A DNA stretch of 51,498 nucleotides from UBA5951 sp012269555 (GCA_038147755.1 JAYQTS010000016.1:1-51498), one strand, 5' to 3'; numbered from the stretch's first letter, positions 38,468 to 48,143 are shown. Program-made: numbers and translations. Notes: a model not told the origin generated them from the letters alone.

Positions 38468-39493
38468 TTAGAGACCCCAGGTATCTTTTAATCTATATCC
38501 TTCGGGCCAAGGGTCATCAGGATCAAGAAAATGCTGATGAGTACCTGTTATCCAACCGCGACCTGTTATTTCCGGAATAATCGCGGGTTTGTCGAAGACA
38601 TTTTCTTCTCTTAGAATTCGACCTGTAAATTTAGAATTTATAATCGAGAAAGCATCGAATGTTTGTCCAACTTGAAAAAGTCCTTTTGCGTGCATTAACG
38701 CCATTCTTGCTGAAACAGCTGTGCCAGTTGGTGAACGATCAATTTTCCCCGGGCGCACCGCTACTGCAGATTTTCCCTGAAGACCTGTTGGGGTTGAAGA
38801 TAGAGGACCGCAAAATGCACAAAAAGATATATGGTTCCAACTCTGTTTTCCAGGATGGGAAAAACCAATTTGTTCATTTGCCGTTTTAGTAATTAACATT
38901 CCAAGTTTTGCCAAATCAGCGGCTTCGTCTTCAACAAGTTTAAAACCAAGTGGATCAGCCTCAACTACCACAAAACTGTCACCGCCATAGGCTGTATCGA
39001 CATTAATTGTACCAACACCATCTACCTCAAGAGGAACATTCATCTTATCCGCAAAACTTGGCAAATTCTGAACAGAAATTGTTTCAGCTTTTCCATTTTT
39101 ACAACGTGCCATAACTTCCACTAGACCACCAGGGGCCTCCAGAGTCATATTCGTGATAGGCTCTTGCATTGGGATAATACCAGCGTCTAAGAGTACGGTC
39201 GAAACACAAATCGAATTTGAGCCAGACATAGGAGGGGTATCCTCAGGCTCCATAATAATAAATGCTGCGTCAGCGTCTGGGTGTTTTGGTGGAACGAGAA
39301 GATTGACATGCTTAAAGACACCCCCTCTTGGCTCATTTAATACGAAATTACGCAACTTTTCATCTTTTTCAATAAAGGTGCGTTGTTCCCAAATTGTATC
39401 TCCTGGTGGGGGAACCACCCCCCCTATTATGACATCTCCTACTTCGCCTTCGGCATGACAGGAAATAACTTGAATAGATTTAGTACTTCGCAT
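38468..39493 (-). CDS. Proline racemase family protein with Ser/Thr in place of the catalytic cysteines
   Basis: About 341 residues, intact. The start MRSTKSIQV (39493) is chosen because AAGGAGCG lies 8 bases upstream; the longer frame starts at 39526. Family motifs are VISCHAEGEVGDVIIGG, VLNEPRGGVFKHVNLLVPP, TPPMSGSNSICVSTVLLDAG and AVRPGKIDRSPTGTAVSARM. The first catalytic position (Cys in M-C-G-H) is Ser. The second (Cys in D-R-S-P-C-G) is Thr. Thr at the second site is known in trans-3-hydroxy-L-proline dehydratases (C/T). The S/T pair here makes racemase activity unlikely. Dehydratase-like chemistry on a hydroxyproline isomer is a plausible inference. Confidence 0.85.
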   Translation of the reverse strand: MRSTKSIQVISCHAEGEVGDVIIGGVVPPPGDTIWEQRTFIEKDEKLRNFVLNEPRGGVFKHVNLLVPPKHPDADAAFIIMEPEDTPPMSGSNSICVSTVLLDAGIIPMQEPITNMTLEAPGGLVEVMARCKNGKAETISVQNLPSFADKMNVPLEVDGVGTINVDTAYGGDSFVVVEADPLGFKLVEDEAADLAKLGMLITKTANEQIGFSHPGKQSWNHISFCAFCGPLSSTPTGLQGKSAVAVRPGKIDRSPTGTAVSARMALMHAKGLFQVGQTFDAFSIINSKFTGRILREENVFDKPAIIPEITGRGWITGTHQHFLDPDDPWPEGYRLKDTWGL

Positions 39494-39582
39494 TAAAATC
39501 GCTCCTTTTTTGAGTCTAACGATCAAGAAAAAATTAGACCTAAAAATTTTTAAAGTATTTTCGCTATTAACTTAAATTTAAA

Positions 39583-40831
39583 CTAAAACCGTTTTGCTGA
39601 AAAAGCACTTATATTAATTTCAGGACGTTTCCCAATTATCAAGTCTCTTATTAACTCTGCTGTTCCCGCTGCCTGTGTTAAGCCGAGATGACCATGACCA
39701 AATGCATAAAGCACCCTCTTTGATTTAGTAGAATAATCAACAATAGGTAGGCTATCAGGAAGGGATGGCCTAAACCCCATCCATTTATCATGACTAAACG
39801 AATTAGCTAAACCGGGAAGAATTTTTTTTGCCTTCTTCAGTAATGCATCCGCTCTATCAAAATTTGGTGGTCTCATTAGTCCTGCAAACTCCACAGCACC
39901 ACCAACCCTAATTCCCTGATTTATCATCGATACAACGAACCCATGTTCAGCAAAAGTTAAGTGAGTTCTCAAGTCAAGACCTGTATTCTTCAGTGTAATA
40001 TTGTATCCACGCTCTGTATCAAGTGGAATTTTATCACCCATACTAGACGCTAATTTCTGAGACCAAGCTCCTGCTGCTACAATACAAAAAGACGCACTAA
40101 CTGCACTTTCTTGCATTTTTATCAATACATCATTCTCATTCGGTGCAATTATTTTTGCAGAATTCGCTAGCCATTTTCCACCCTGGTCAATGTATATATC
40201 TTTAATATACTGAACCCAAATATTAGGGTCAGAAACATTGATCCAATCTGGAGTAAACCCAGCATATCTATATTTTGGACTCAATCCAGGTTGGATTTCA
40301 TTAATTTCTTCAGCTGAATTAAATAATGTATGCTGAATATTATATCTTGAGCACGCATCCCATAAAATAGAGCTCCTATCAAAATTTCTTTTTTGCTCAT
40401 ATAACCTCAGTTGTCCTTTTCGATATAATAAAAATTCTGCGTTTAAATCTTTTACCTGCCGTTCTAATGCTTCTCGTGATAGCGCCATTAAACCGGCTTG
40501 AGCATCCAATAAACGAGTGAACATACTATTCCAGCTTGCCCTCCAAAAACGCACCATCCATGGAAAATAGATAAAAGATAGGCTGGATGGATATATAATG
40601 GCTCCTCTGGGTCCAAAAACCATTTTGGGGCTGACTTTATAATATGTGGTGTTGCAAGAGGCACTATGTCAGCAAATGCGAATGCACCAGCATTTTCTAG
40701 ATGCATTAATTAGTTCGTCATCTCGATCGATAATAACAACCGTTTTGCCTGCTTGCTGCAGAGAAATTGCAATTAAGCCCAATAACACCACCACCAATAA
40801 TAGCTACGTCATAGTCCAAATGTGGCTTCAT
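39583..40831 (-). CDS. FAD-dependent D-amino acid dehydrogenase (DadA-like), frameshifted N-terminus
   Basis: About 415 residues. It starts MKPHLDYDVAIIGGGVIGL (FAD-binding G-G-G-V-I-G), then shifts frame. Pieces IAISLQQAGKTVVIIDRDDE, NAGAFAFADIVPLATPHIIK and PEEPLYIHPAYLLSIF lead into the 346-residue remainder. That contains PWMVRFWRASWNS, AGFTPDWINVSDPN, CIVAAGAWSQKLASSMG, LDTERGYNITL and YAFGHGHLGLTQAAGTAELI. This is the DadA branch (STENAG...P-x-A-T-P). Breaks at about 40775, 40705 and 40600 need one or two bases each. It sits between two proline-racemase-family genes, so it may oxidise a D-imino acid such as D-proline or cis-4-hydroxy-D-proline. Confidence 0.82.
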
Positions 40832-40867
40832 TATTGCTCAATGTCAAACAGAGATGCAATGCAAAAA

Positions 40868-41809
40868 TTATTTATTACAGACTAATCCATGTTTGTAGGG
40901 GTCAAGCGGATTGAACTGTAATGTTGCTTCTGATGTTACAAAGGCTTTTCCAGTTATGGTGGGTATGATATTCCCGCCAGTTGACCAACTATAGTGCGTT
41001 GAATAGAGGCTCCCGATAATACTTTCTTGTATCCACTTTTTATTTTCTGGCCACAATCTTTCTTCTGCTAAACAGGCAAGTTTAGCTGAACATCCAGTTC
41101 CACAAGGTGACCTATCATAATCCCCACTGGAACAGAGGACAAAATTCTTACTATGTGCTTTTTCATTGACTGGCTTTCCAAATAATTCAATATGGTCTAT
41201 CTCTGAACCGTCAGGTGCAGTTATATGCTGCTGTTTTAATGCACTTTTGATAGAAGAAGTGAAATTTAACAATTTGTTAATGTTCTCAAATTGCACAGAT
41301 ATAGGTGAGTTATTTACTAAAAAAAACCAATTTCCACCCCATGCTATATCTCCTGTTATTTCTCCATATTGTTCAACCTGAATAGATACACCCTTTTTAT
41401 ATCTATAGCTTTCTACATTTATTACTGAAACAGTATTTGGATCATGTAATTGTGCGCTTATAATGCCGACGGGAGTCTCTATTTTATAATTGCCAACTGA
41501 TATTTTGCCTAAATAGTAAAGCGTAACAAGAAGACCCACAGTTGCATGGCCACACATGCCCAGATTTTGTGAAGTATTGAAAAAAATGACCCCTGTAAGA
41601 CAATTCTTTTCCACTGGTGTAACAATTAACGCTCCTACCATAGCATCATAACCTCTTGGCTCGCATAAGACAGAGCGACAAAATTTATCATGCTTTGTTT
41701 CAAGCAAGCGTGCTCGTTCGGAAATTGGACCAGACCCTAAATCCGGCCCCCCATCAATAATAACTCTAGTTGGCTCACCACCAGTATGGCTATCTATTAT
41801 TTTAGTCAA
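40868..41809 (-). CDS. lhpA: 4-hydroxyproline 2-epimerase (proline racemase family, Cys/Cys)
   Basis: A 313-residue intact enzyme. It has IIDSHTGGEPTRVIIDGGPD, LCEPRGYDAMVGALIV, the first catalytic Cys in NLGMCGHATVGLLVTLY and the second in GDYDRSPCGTGCSAKLACLA. The C/C pair and the H-T-G-G-E-P-T-R opening are typical of hydroxyproline epimerases. It converts trans-4-hydroxy-L-proline to cis-4-hydroxy-D-proline, the substrate of the dehydrogenases encoded downstream. It starts 2 bp after the lhpC stop, in one operon. Proline racemase activity cannot be excluded. Confidence 0.88.
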   Translation of the reverse strand: MTKIIDSHTGGEPTRVIIDGGPDLGSGPISERARLLETKHDKFCRSVLCEPRGYDAMVGALIVTPVEKNCLTGVIFFNTSQNLGMCGHATVGLLVTLYYLGKISVGNYKIETPVGIISAQLHDPNTVSVINVESYRYKKGVSIQVEQYGEITGDIAWGGNWFFLVNNSPISVQFENINKLLNFTSSIKSALKQQHITAPDGSEIDHIELFGKPVNEKAHSKNFVLCSSGDYDRSPCGTGCSAKLACLAEERLWPENKKWIQESIIGSLYSTHYSWSTGGNIIPTITGKAFVTSEATLQFNPLDPYKHGLVCNK

Positions 41810-41811
41810 TT

Positions 41812-42755
41812 TTAAAGCGCTTCATGCTTGATCCAATCATCATACCAAGCTTTAAATAATTGATATTGCTTTTCTATGTAATGCTTTTGAGATGCAGACA
41901 AAAAATCAGTTTCATTGAAATGCAGCTCATATTCTGGCTCTCCATTTAACACCATTAAATATTTATAATAAAGAACAAGGTCTGGACCTTCATCAAAACT
42001 TGATAACACAGCTAATGCGGCATCTAGTTCTTGTGCTTGGCGACGCGATATTGCGTTCCCAGTAGCAGCCTCTTGACAAAGTTTAGTAAGCAACAATACT
42101 TCTTTTGGTAGCGCATTCCCAATACCTGTGATTGCACCTGAGGCACCACAATTTACAAACCCATGATATACCCCCGTATCCACTCCAATCATTAAGGTCA
42201 CATTTTTATCGCGCGACGTTATGAATTCAGCTGCATATCTCAAATCTTTATTGCCTCCAAACTCTTTAAAACCGACAAGGTTTGAATGTTCTTCTCTTAG
42301 CTCGAAAAATAGGTCTGCTCTCGTTGCGAATCCGTAATAGGGACTATTATAAATAACAGAAGGTAAGTCTTCCGCAGCTGACAGTATGGCTTTAAAATGG
42401 GCTTTTTGAGCACTAGCCGAGGAACCTCTCGAAAGCACACGAGGAATAACCATTAGACCAAGCGCACCTACTTTTTTTGCATGTTCTGCATGACTCACAG
42501 CCGATTTAGTATTCACAGCTCCGGTTCCGACTATAACTGGAATATTTGCGCGGACTAAATGTTCCACGCCTATCATTCTTTCTTCATCTGTGAGAAGTGG
42601 CCAATCCCCCATTGACCCACAATAAATGACTGCAGACATTCCGATAGAAGTTAGCTCGGAGCCCTTTTTTACTAATGCATCATAATCCGGGTTACGATTA
42701 GCATTGCATGGCGTCATGAGCGCTGGCATACATCCTGAAAAACTGAACTAACCAT
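41812..42755 (-). CDS. lhpC: 1-pyrroline-4-hydroxy-2-carboxylate deaminase (DHDPS family)
   Basis: A dihydrodipicolinate-synthase-fold aldolase/deaminase of about 314 residues. Features are MPALMTPCNANRNPDYDALV, YCGSMGDWPLLTDEER (in place of the usual G-T-T-G-E), VIYNSPYYGFATRADLFFEL (catalytic Tyr), LVGFKEFGGNKDLRYAAE (Schiff-base Lys) and GVDTGVYHGFVNCGASGAIT. The frame from MPAL is open, but an ATG at 42755 with GGAGGAAC upstream reads MVSSVFQDV and joins it if one base is added near 42729. It deaminates pyrroline hydroxycarboxylate to 2-oxoglutarate semialdehyde. The next enzyme, the semialdehyde dehydrogenase, is not in the window. Confidence 0.87.
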
Positions 42756-42802
42756 TTATGTTCCTCCATAAAAAATCGTAATACATTATAGATACCCTAA
42801 GC

Positions 42803-43543
42803 TCATATATTTGATATGCAGAATTTATCTGACTGATAGAATTTTTTAGTTAATTCTGATTTTGGATTTTCAAAAATGTTTTCTGCAGTGTCAATTTCCT
42901 CTATGATACCCTCATGGAAAAAAGCAACTCTATCAGAAACATCTCTTGCAAAACCCATCTCATGTGTAACACAAATCATGGTCATACCCTCTTCTGCAAG
43001 CAACCTCATAGTTTCGAGCACTTCTCCCACCAATTCTGGATCCAAGGCTGAAGTGGCTTCATCAAATAACATATATTGAGGGTCCATTGCCAATGCTCTT
43101 GCAATTGCAAGTCTTTGCTGTTGTCCCCCTGACAACTCACTTGGATAAACATTTAACTTATCCTCTAAACCAACATGAACTAATTGGTTTTTAGCGATTT
43201 CTATTGCCTCAGACTTAGTTTTCTTTTTTACGATTCTGGGCGCCAAAGCAACATTTTCAATGGCTGTTAGATGCGGAAAACTATTCCACTGTTGAAACAC
43301 CATGCCCATAGATTGACGCAATTTGTTTAAATCTGTTCCTTTATCATGGACTTTCACACCATCAACCGTAATTATCCCACCCTGAATTTGCTCGAGGCCG
43401 TTTATGCAGTAAAGTAACGTTGATTTTCCAGAACCGGAAGCACCTATCACAGAAAGTACCTCGCCCTTTTCCACTTGCAGGTCAATGCCTCTTAAAACAT
43501 GCAATTGCCCAAAATATTTTTGTAGATCTTGTATTTTAATCAT
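42803..43543 (-). CDS. Polar amino acid ABC transporter ATP-binding protein (GlnQ/HisP type)
   Basis: About 246 residues, intact. Walker A VIGASGSGKSTLLYCINGLE, Q-loop MGMVFQQWNSFPHLTA, signature SELSGGQQQRLAIARALAMD, Walker B YMLFDEATSALDP and switch His VTHEMGFARDVSD. The start at 43543 (MIKIQDLQKYFGQ) is preferred over 43552: AGAGGAA is nine bases upstream and it overlaps the permease stop by ATGA. It powers uptake with the two permeases and binding protein upstream. Probable cargo is hydroxyproline or a related imino acid, inferred from position next to lhpC and lhpA. Confidence 0.92.
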   Translation of the reverse strand: MIKIQDLQKYFGQLHVLRGIDLQVEKGEVLSVIGASGSGKSTLLYCINGLEQIQGGIITVDGVKVHDKGTDLNKLRQSMGMVFQQWNSFPHLTAIENVALAPRIVKKKTKSEAIEIAKNQLVHVGLEDKLNVYPSELSGGQQQRLAIARALAMDPQYMLFDEATSALDPELVGEVLETMRLLAEEGMTMICVTHEMGFARDVSDRVAFFHEGIIEEIDTAENIFENPKSELTKKFYQSDKFCISNI

Positions 43544-44201
43544 TGGGACCATTTCCTCTCAAATCTGGCGGAAAAACGTGAGATTGGATAAGATAGAGCG
43601 AAATAAAATGCTCCAGCAACGGCTATAATCAATAGAGGCTCCTGAGTTCTTGTCATAAGAATTTGGCTTGCACGGAGAAGCTCAACATACCCTAAAACTG
43701 AAACTAACGCGCTATCTTTCAATACGCCAAGTGCAACACCAACCCAAGATGGAAAAATTGCACGTACGCCAATTGGGAAGACTACATAGCGTAAATCTTG
43801 CCAATAATTCATACCCAAAGAACGAGACGCTCTTCTCATTGATTGGCCAACAGATGCAATACCGCCTCTTACAACATTTTGCAACAAAATGGCTGTGTAT
43901 AAGGTAAGAATAACCAATCCAGATTCAAATGCATCAAGGTCAAACCAATTATAAGACGAAATTATAAAATAGAAACGAGTTGAATTATAAGAGGCACAGA
44001 CCTGAAGATATCTAGAATAGGACCTAATAATATAATTGCAATAATACGCCCCTCAAACAACATCCAACCAAATATGCCGCCAATAAAGGTTCCAATCGAG
44101 ATTGATATTACAGAAATTAATAACGTTCTATAAGCTGCTTCAGCCATGAAGAAAACATCGTTTAAAGCAAAACTACTAAAGAAACTTATTTGGTTTTCCA
44201 T
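43540..44201 (-). CDS. Amino acid ABC transporter permease (one frameshift)
   Basis: About 220 residues after repair. N-terminal part: MENQISFFSSFALNDVFFMA, EAAYRTLLISVISISIGTFI, DIFRSVPLIIQLV. C-terminal part: LQNVVRGGIASVGQSMRRAS, RSLGMNYWQDLRYVVFPIGV, then RAIFPSWVGVALGVLKDSAL, which holds the EAA-loop equivalent. The break at the A4 run near 43957-43960 is removed by one T on the coding strand, giving LVSILIISSYNWFD. About five TM helices, HisM/QM family. It overlaps the ATPase gene by 4 bp. Confidence 0.87.
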
Positions 44202-44214
44202 TCAAGACCTATTA

Positions 44215-44866
44215 TCAATAACGAAATAATCGAGTTGCAAGAACTCTTGAGACAAATAAAATTAGCTTAACCATGAGGTAATATATTACAGCTGCTGCGA
44301 AATATGAAAATTCTATATGTCTTACTAGCAAAAAACTGAGTTTCACCTGATAATTCACGAAAACCAACCAACATACCTAGAGAAGACATAAGAACTGCCC
44401 AAACAAATTGGTTAGTCATTGGATAATAGACTATTTTTAATACTTGCGGAACTAATATTCAGTATATGCCTGCCATAAATTCATTCCCAAAGCTTCTAGC
44501 GGCTTTCATTTGTGTTTCTGGAATAGCATTGAAACCCCTCGAAAATTTTCAGCAAGATAGCCTGCATTATTAAAGCTAATCCAGCTAGAACAATAAAAAT
44601 GGAGTTAAGTGAATCCCCAATGCTCCAGTCCAAATCCAAGAAAAAAGTTGAAATAAAGCGGGGGTATTTCTAGCTAGCTCAATCCAACAACTCGCAAACC
44701 ATTGCAGTGGCCCTTTTGCCTTTAATTTGATAATTGATAAAAGTAATCCAATTACAATTCCTATAATCATTGATAGTACTGCCACTTGTAACGTAACAAG
44801 ACTTGCTTCAAGCAAATCTGGTAAGCTTTTCAATACAGGACGCCAATGAAAATTATAGTCAAACAT
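44215..44866 (-). CDS. Amino acid ABC transporter permease, second copy (multiple frameshifts)
   Basis: Start MFDYNFHWRPVLKSLPDLLE continues with ASLVTLQVAVLSMIIGIVIG and ASCWIELARNTPALFQLF, the typical N-terminus of HisQ/HisM-type permeases. After about 44640 the reading switches frame repeatedly: AGYLAENFRGVS, KPLEALGMNLWQAY and YLMVKLILFVSRVLATRLFR. At least three to four base losses are required. An upstream in-frame TTG (44896) would start inside the intercistronic hairpin, so the ATG at 44866 is preferred. It lies 13 bp upstream of the sister permease. Confidence 0.78.
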
Positions 44867-44883
44867 TAGAAAAATTTCTTGGA

Positions 44884-44917
44884 TTCCCCGCATCAAAGAT
44901 TATTTAAATGCGGGGAA
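44884..44917 (-). promoter_or_regulatory. Intercistronic hairpin between amino-acid binding protein and permease genes
   Basis: A 10-bp perfect GC-rich stem (TTCCCCGCAT 44884-44893 with ATGCGGGGAA 44908-44917) and a 14-nt AT-rich loop lie between the binding-protein stop (44936) and the permease ATG (44866). No pronounced U-tract follows on the minus strand (TCCAAGAAATTTTTC). It probably protects the upstream mRNA from 3' decay and/or attenuates read-through. Confidence 0.65.
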
Positions 44918-44935
44918 ATCGAATTTTTAGCTGGA

Positions 44936-45736
44936 TTAGTACATCACGCCAGGGATTCTAAGTTCTGGTGCTTCGCCACCAACAAATTTACCCCATAATT
45001 CTTGATAACGTCCAGATCTCACCTGATGTGTTACAAAAAGATTTAGGTAGTTAAGCCAACTTATGTCAGTCCTCTTGCCAACAACTGAAGTGTAATCGGT
45101 CGTCCATGGCATTCTAGGCCCAGCATCAATGTTATCATATTGTTCTGTAATTGGTTTGACTGCGGTGTTTGTTGTAATACCAAGGTCAGCTTTACCCTGA
45201 GCTACAGCAAGAAAAACCTCATTCTCTGATTGGTAGCCTTGATAAAGATTTTCCTCTCCCCACTCTTTTGCAATTTTGAGCCATTCTTGCTCTGGTACTG
45301 TGCCAACGGCTGCAGCAACACGCTTTCCACGAATATCATCAAATGTTTTTATGCCGCTATTTGAGTTTACAACTCCTTGCGCATAGTAAATAGCGTATGG
45401 AATTGAAAATCCAACAGTTTTTGCCCGTGATAAGCTATCTGAAGTCGCTCCAAAAACGACATCTGCACGACCAGTTACAATTACAGGGAGTCGCTCCGAC
45501 CACGTTAACGATAAAATCTCTACATCTACTTCTAGGGCTGCAGCCATATCGTTACAATATTCAACATCAAATCCAGCTGGCTCATTATTGGCATCGAAAT
45601 AACCTATTGGAGGAAAATCAAGCACGACTCCACATCTCAGAGTGCCTCTATCTATAACATCATCTAGGGTGTCAGCAGCTAATGGAGCTGCAAATAAAAT
45701 AGATGCTAGCGAAATTCCTATTAATTTTTTAAGCAT
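44936..45736 (-). CDS. Amino acid ABC transporter substrate-binding protein
   Basis: About 266 residues, intact. A signal peptide MLKKLIGISLASILFAAPLA is cleaved before ADTLDD. The mature protein has RGTLRCGVVLDFPPIGYFDA, GFDVEYCNDMAAALEVDVE, RADVVFGATSDSLSRAKTVG and GKRVAAAVGTVPEQEW, the type-II periplasmic fold of polar amino acid binding proteins. The ATG at 45736 is preferred over 45760 because GAGGAGAA lies directly before it. It is the first gene of the ABC/lhp operon. The 287-bp spacer to the divergent acnX gene holds the promoters; it contains a 10-bp AT-only inverted repeat at 45973-45994. Confidence 0.92.
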   Translation of the reverse strand: MLKKLIGISLASILFAAPLAADTLDDVIDRGTLRCGVVLDFPPIGYFDANNEPAGFDVEYCNDMAAALEVDVEILSLTWSERLPVIVTGRADVVFGATSDSLSRAKTVGFSIPYAIYYAQGVVNSNSGIKTFDDIRGKRVAAAVGTVPEQEWLKIAKEWGEENLYQGYQSENEVFLAVAQGKADLGITTNTAVKPITEQYDNIDAGPRMPWTTDYTSVVGKRTDISWLNYLNLFVTHQVRSGRYQELWGKFVGGEAPELRIPGVMY

Positions 45737-46023
45737 GTCGTTCTCCTCTTGGTTTAACAAAATTACTCAGACAAAAACTGTGGCACATTTGAGTTTTATT
45801 GCAAGCAGAGAATTATTTAACCGGATAAGTAGTAGATATCTAGCACGATAAAAAATGTTTTATTTAGAGATTTTAGTTACGTAAGAAAATAAATGATTTT
45901 TAATCTCTCTATTGAGTTGTTTTTTGATAGAATTTTTCTTCATATTATGACCATAAAATGGCGAATTTTTTATTTTAATTTTTCAAAATTAAAATTAATC
46001 AATTTTTCAATTAAACTTTCCAT

Positions 46024-47727
46024 ATGGCTTTATCACAAAATAAAAATAAATCAGATGGGAAAATTCTCATCCAAACAAATATATCTGGTGAGATTTTATT
46101 ATGCCCAGAAGGTTTAAGTTTTTGGGGAGGTCGACCCTGAAACGGGAACCATTATTGATATCCATCATCCTTGTTATCAAAAAAATATATCTGGAAAAAT
46201 ATTAATGATGCCATCCTCACGAGGCTCCTGCAGTGGCAGCGGTGTTTTATTAGAATTATGTTTAAAAACATAGCACCCGCTGCAATTATTTTCCACGAGG
46301 CTGAAGAAATACTTAGTCTTGGAGCTCTTGTTGCCGAAAGGATTTTTAATAAACCTATACCCATCGTTAAATTGAAAAAACAACATTACTTAATACTTAG
46401 AAAGTCTAGTTGGGCAACAATACAGGGTAATAGATTACAAACAGATAGTTTTGATTTTGAACTAACTGTTATAAAAACAGAACACCTGTATTTATCAAAA
46501 TATGATAAAGACACTCTAGTCGGCAAACACGGAACTGCTGCAAAAACAGCCATGGAAATTATTTGTTTAATGGCTGCTGCAAACGATACTAATACTTTAA
46601 TTGATATACATAAAGGACACATTGATGGGTGCATATTAGCACATTCAGCAAATTTAATTTTTGCTGAAAAAATGGCTGCACTTGGAGCGCAAGTGCGAAT
46701 TCCAACAACCATAAACGCAATTTCAGTAGAACGTGAAAATTGGCTCTCTCAAATGGTTCCTGAAGATTTTGGAAACAGAGCAAGTAGACTTGCTGATGCC
46801 TATGTCAAGATGGGTGCAAAACCTGTTTTCACATGCGCTCCCTACTTATTAGAAGGAAAACCAAAATTTGGCGAAAACATCGGATGGTCTGAGTCAAATG
46901 CAGTTATCTTCGCAAACAGTATTTTAGGTGCAAGAACATTAAAACATCCTGACTATCTGGATTTATTTATTGCTATGACGGGAAGAGCGCCACAATCTGG
47001 GGTATACATAGATGAAGGAAGAATACCAGAAACAATTATTTCTGTAGAAATTCCAAATATAAAACCTGACGATTCATTTTGGACTGTAATTGGATGGGTT
47101 GCTGGCAAATTATCCCCCAACAAAATTCCATTGATAACTGGGCTTGAACACTTCAAACCAGAATTAGACGATTTTAAATCGCTTTGTGCTGCATTTGGAA
47201 CTACCTCCGGCGCACCAATGCTCCATATATTAGGGCACACGCCAGAAGCGCATATTTTACCGTCATCAAAATCGAAATCTTATATTATGACTATGATACC
47301 TTAGAACAAGCTTGGTATGCGCTCAATAAGGAGAGAGCACTTAATTGACCTTGTTGCAATTGGAAGCCCACATGCTTCTTTTGAAGAGGTGAAGAAAATT
47401 AAAAATTATTTCTCAGAAAGGAAATGTCACCCAGACACGAAAATGATTATCACTGTTGGAAGACAAACGCTTAATCTGCTAAAGAAGAAGGAATTTATGA
47501 ACAACTTTTTAAATTCTAAAGTCCAGATTATATCCGATAATTTGTTGGTGTTCTATTACAGAACCAATCTTTCCATAGAAACTAAAAATATAATTACGAA
47601 TTCTGGAAAATATGCACATTATGCTCATGGGCTCTCCGGAAGGCATGCCAGACTATCAAATCTTCAGGATTGTGTTGAAGCGGCAATTGCTGGATTCACA
47701 ACAAGAACCTCACCAGGTTGGTTATAA
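46024..47727 (+). CDS. Aconitase X, probable cis-3-hydroxy-L-proline dehydratase (swivel and catalytic domains fused; frameshifts)
   Basis: The N-terminal swivel domain starts MALSQNKNKSDGKILIQ and has GEILLCPEGLSFWGG, VDPETGTIIDIHHPCYQ and KILMMPSSRGSCSGSGVLLE (the conserved Ser motif). It leads into APAAIIFHEAEEILSLGALV. The catalytic AcnX domain follows: LVGKHGTAAKTAMEIICLMA, DIHKGHIDGCILAHSANLIF, RIPTTINAISVERENW, FTCAPYLLEGKPKFGENIGW, ESNAVIFANSILGARTLKHP and ITNSGKYAHYAHGLSGRHAR. Breaks near 46133, 46268 (A4) and around 47300-47345 are repaired by one or two bases. The single-chain form matches type I AcnX, which dehydrates cis-3-hydroxy-L-proline to pyrroline-2-carboxylate. It is divergent from the ABC/lhp operon. 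Confidence 0.85.
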
Positions 47728-47937
47728 ATATTTTTTATTTTACCGTCTGTGTCACAATTTTAAAGACTAGTGATACTTTGTGTAAAAGAACTATATTACG
47801 TTGTTATAAAAACTTATAAGTAAAAAAATAAGGTCATAAATGTTATCGTATTTTATACTCAACGCAAACAATGCCTTAGGTTCCTAGCAGCATTGAGTAA
47901 GCAAAACTAAAAATACTATTGGGAGAGATATTAGTGA

Positions 47938-48050
47938 TGAGGTCTGCGCCAGAACTAAAACTTCAAAACCTAACCCATAACACCGCCTCTAAACTAGGGT
48001 GAGGACACGTTTGCAGTTTTAGAAGAATTAGGATACGAAAAAAATCATTG
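47938..48050 (+). pseudogene. Remnant of a CaiB/BaiF-type CoA-transferase C-terminus
   Basis: Within the 416-bp spacer between acnX and the cupin gene, SAPELKLQNLTHNTASKLG and then GEDTFAVLEELGYEKNH (second piece after a small frame change) resemble the usual C-terminal end of class III CoA-transferases (P-x-L-G-E-H-T-x-x-V-L-x-E-L-G-Y). No upstream part of such a gene is visible, so this looks like a deletion relic. The match is short and the call is tentative. The rest of the spacer shows nothing recognisable. Confidence 0.35.
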
Positions 48051-48143
48051 AGACTTTTTATGAAACAAGGTGTTTTATAAAAATAATAAAAACAAATTTT
48101 TTATTTTTGATCGCATCAGAACTAATTAATAAATAAAACTCTT

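Noticed and set aside
39153..39458. Plus-strand 101-codon open frame
   Set aside because: Antisense to the proline-racemase-family gene; low-complexity Gly/Ser/Ile translation with no recognisable domain.
45973..45994. 10-bp inverted repeat TTTTAATTTT/AAAATTAAAA in the ABC/acnX divergent spacer
   Set aside because: It consists only of A and T in a very AT-rich region, so it is expected by chance; not listed as an operator.
46386..46712. Minus-strand 108-codon open frame
   Set aside because: Shadow of the aconitase X coding region, whose motifs are unambiguous on the plus strand.
48079..48108. AAAAATAA...TTATTTTT stem as a bidirectional terminator between acnX and the cupin gene
   Set aside because: The stem is purely A-T and weak; composition explains it.
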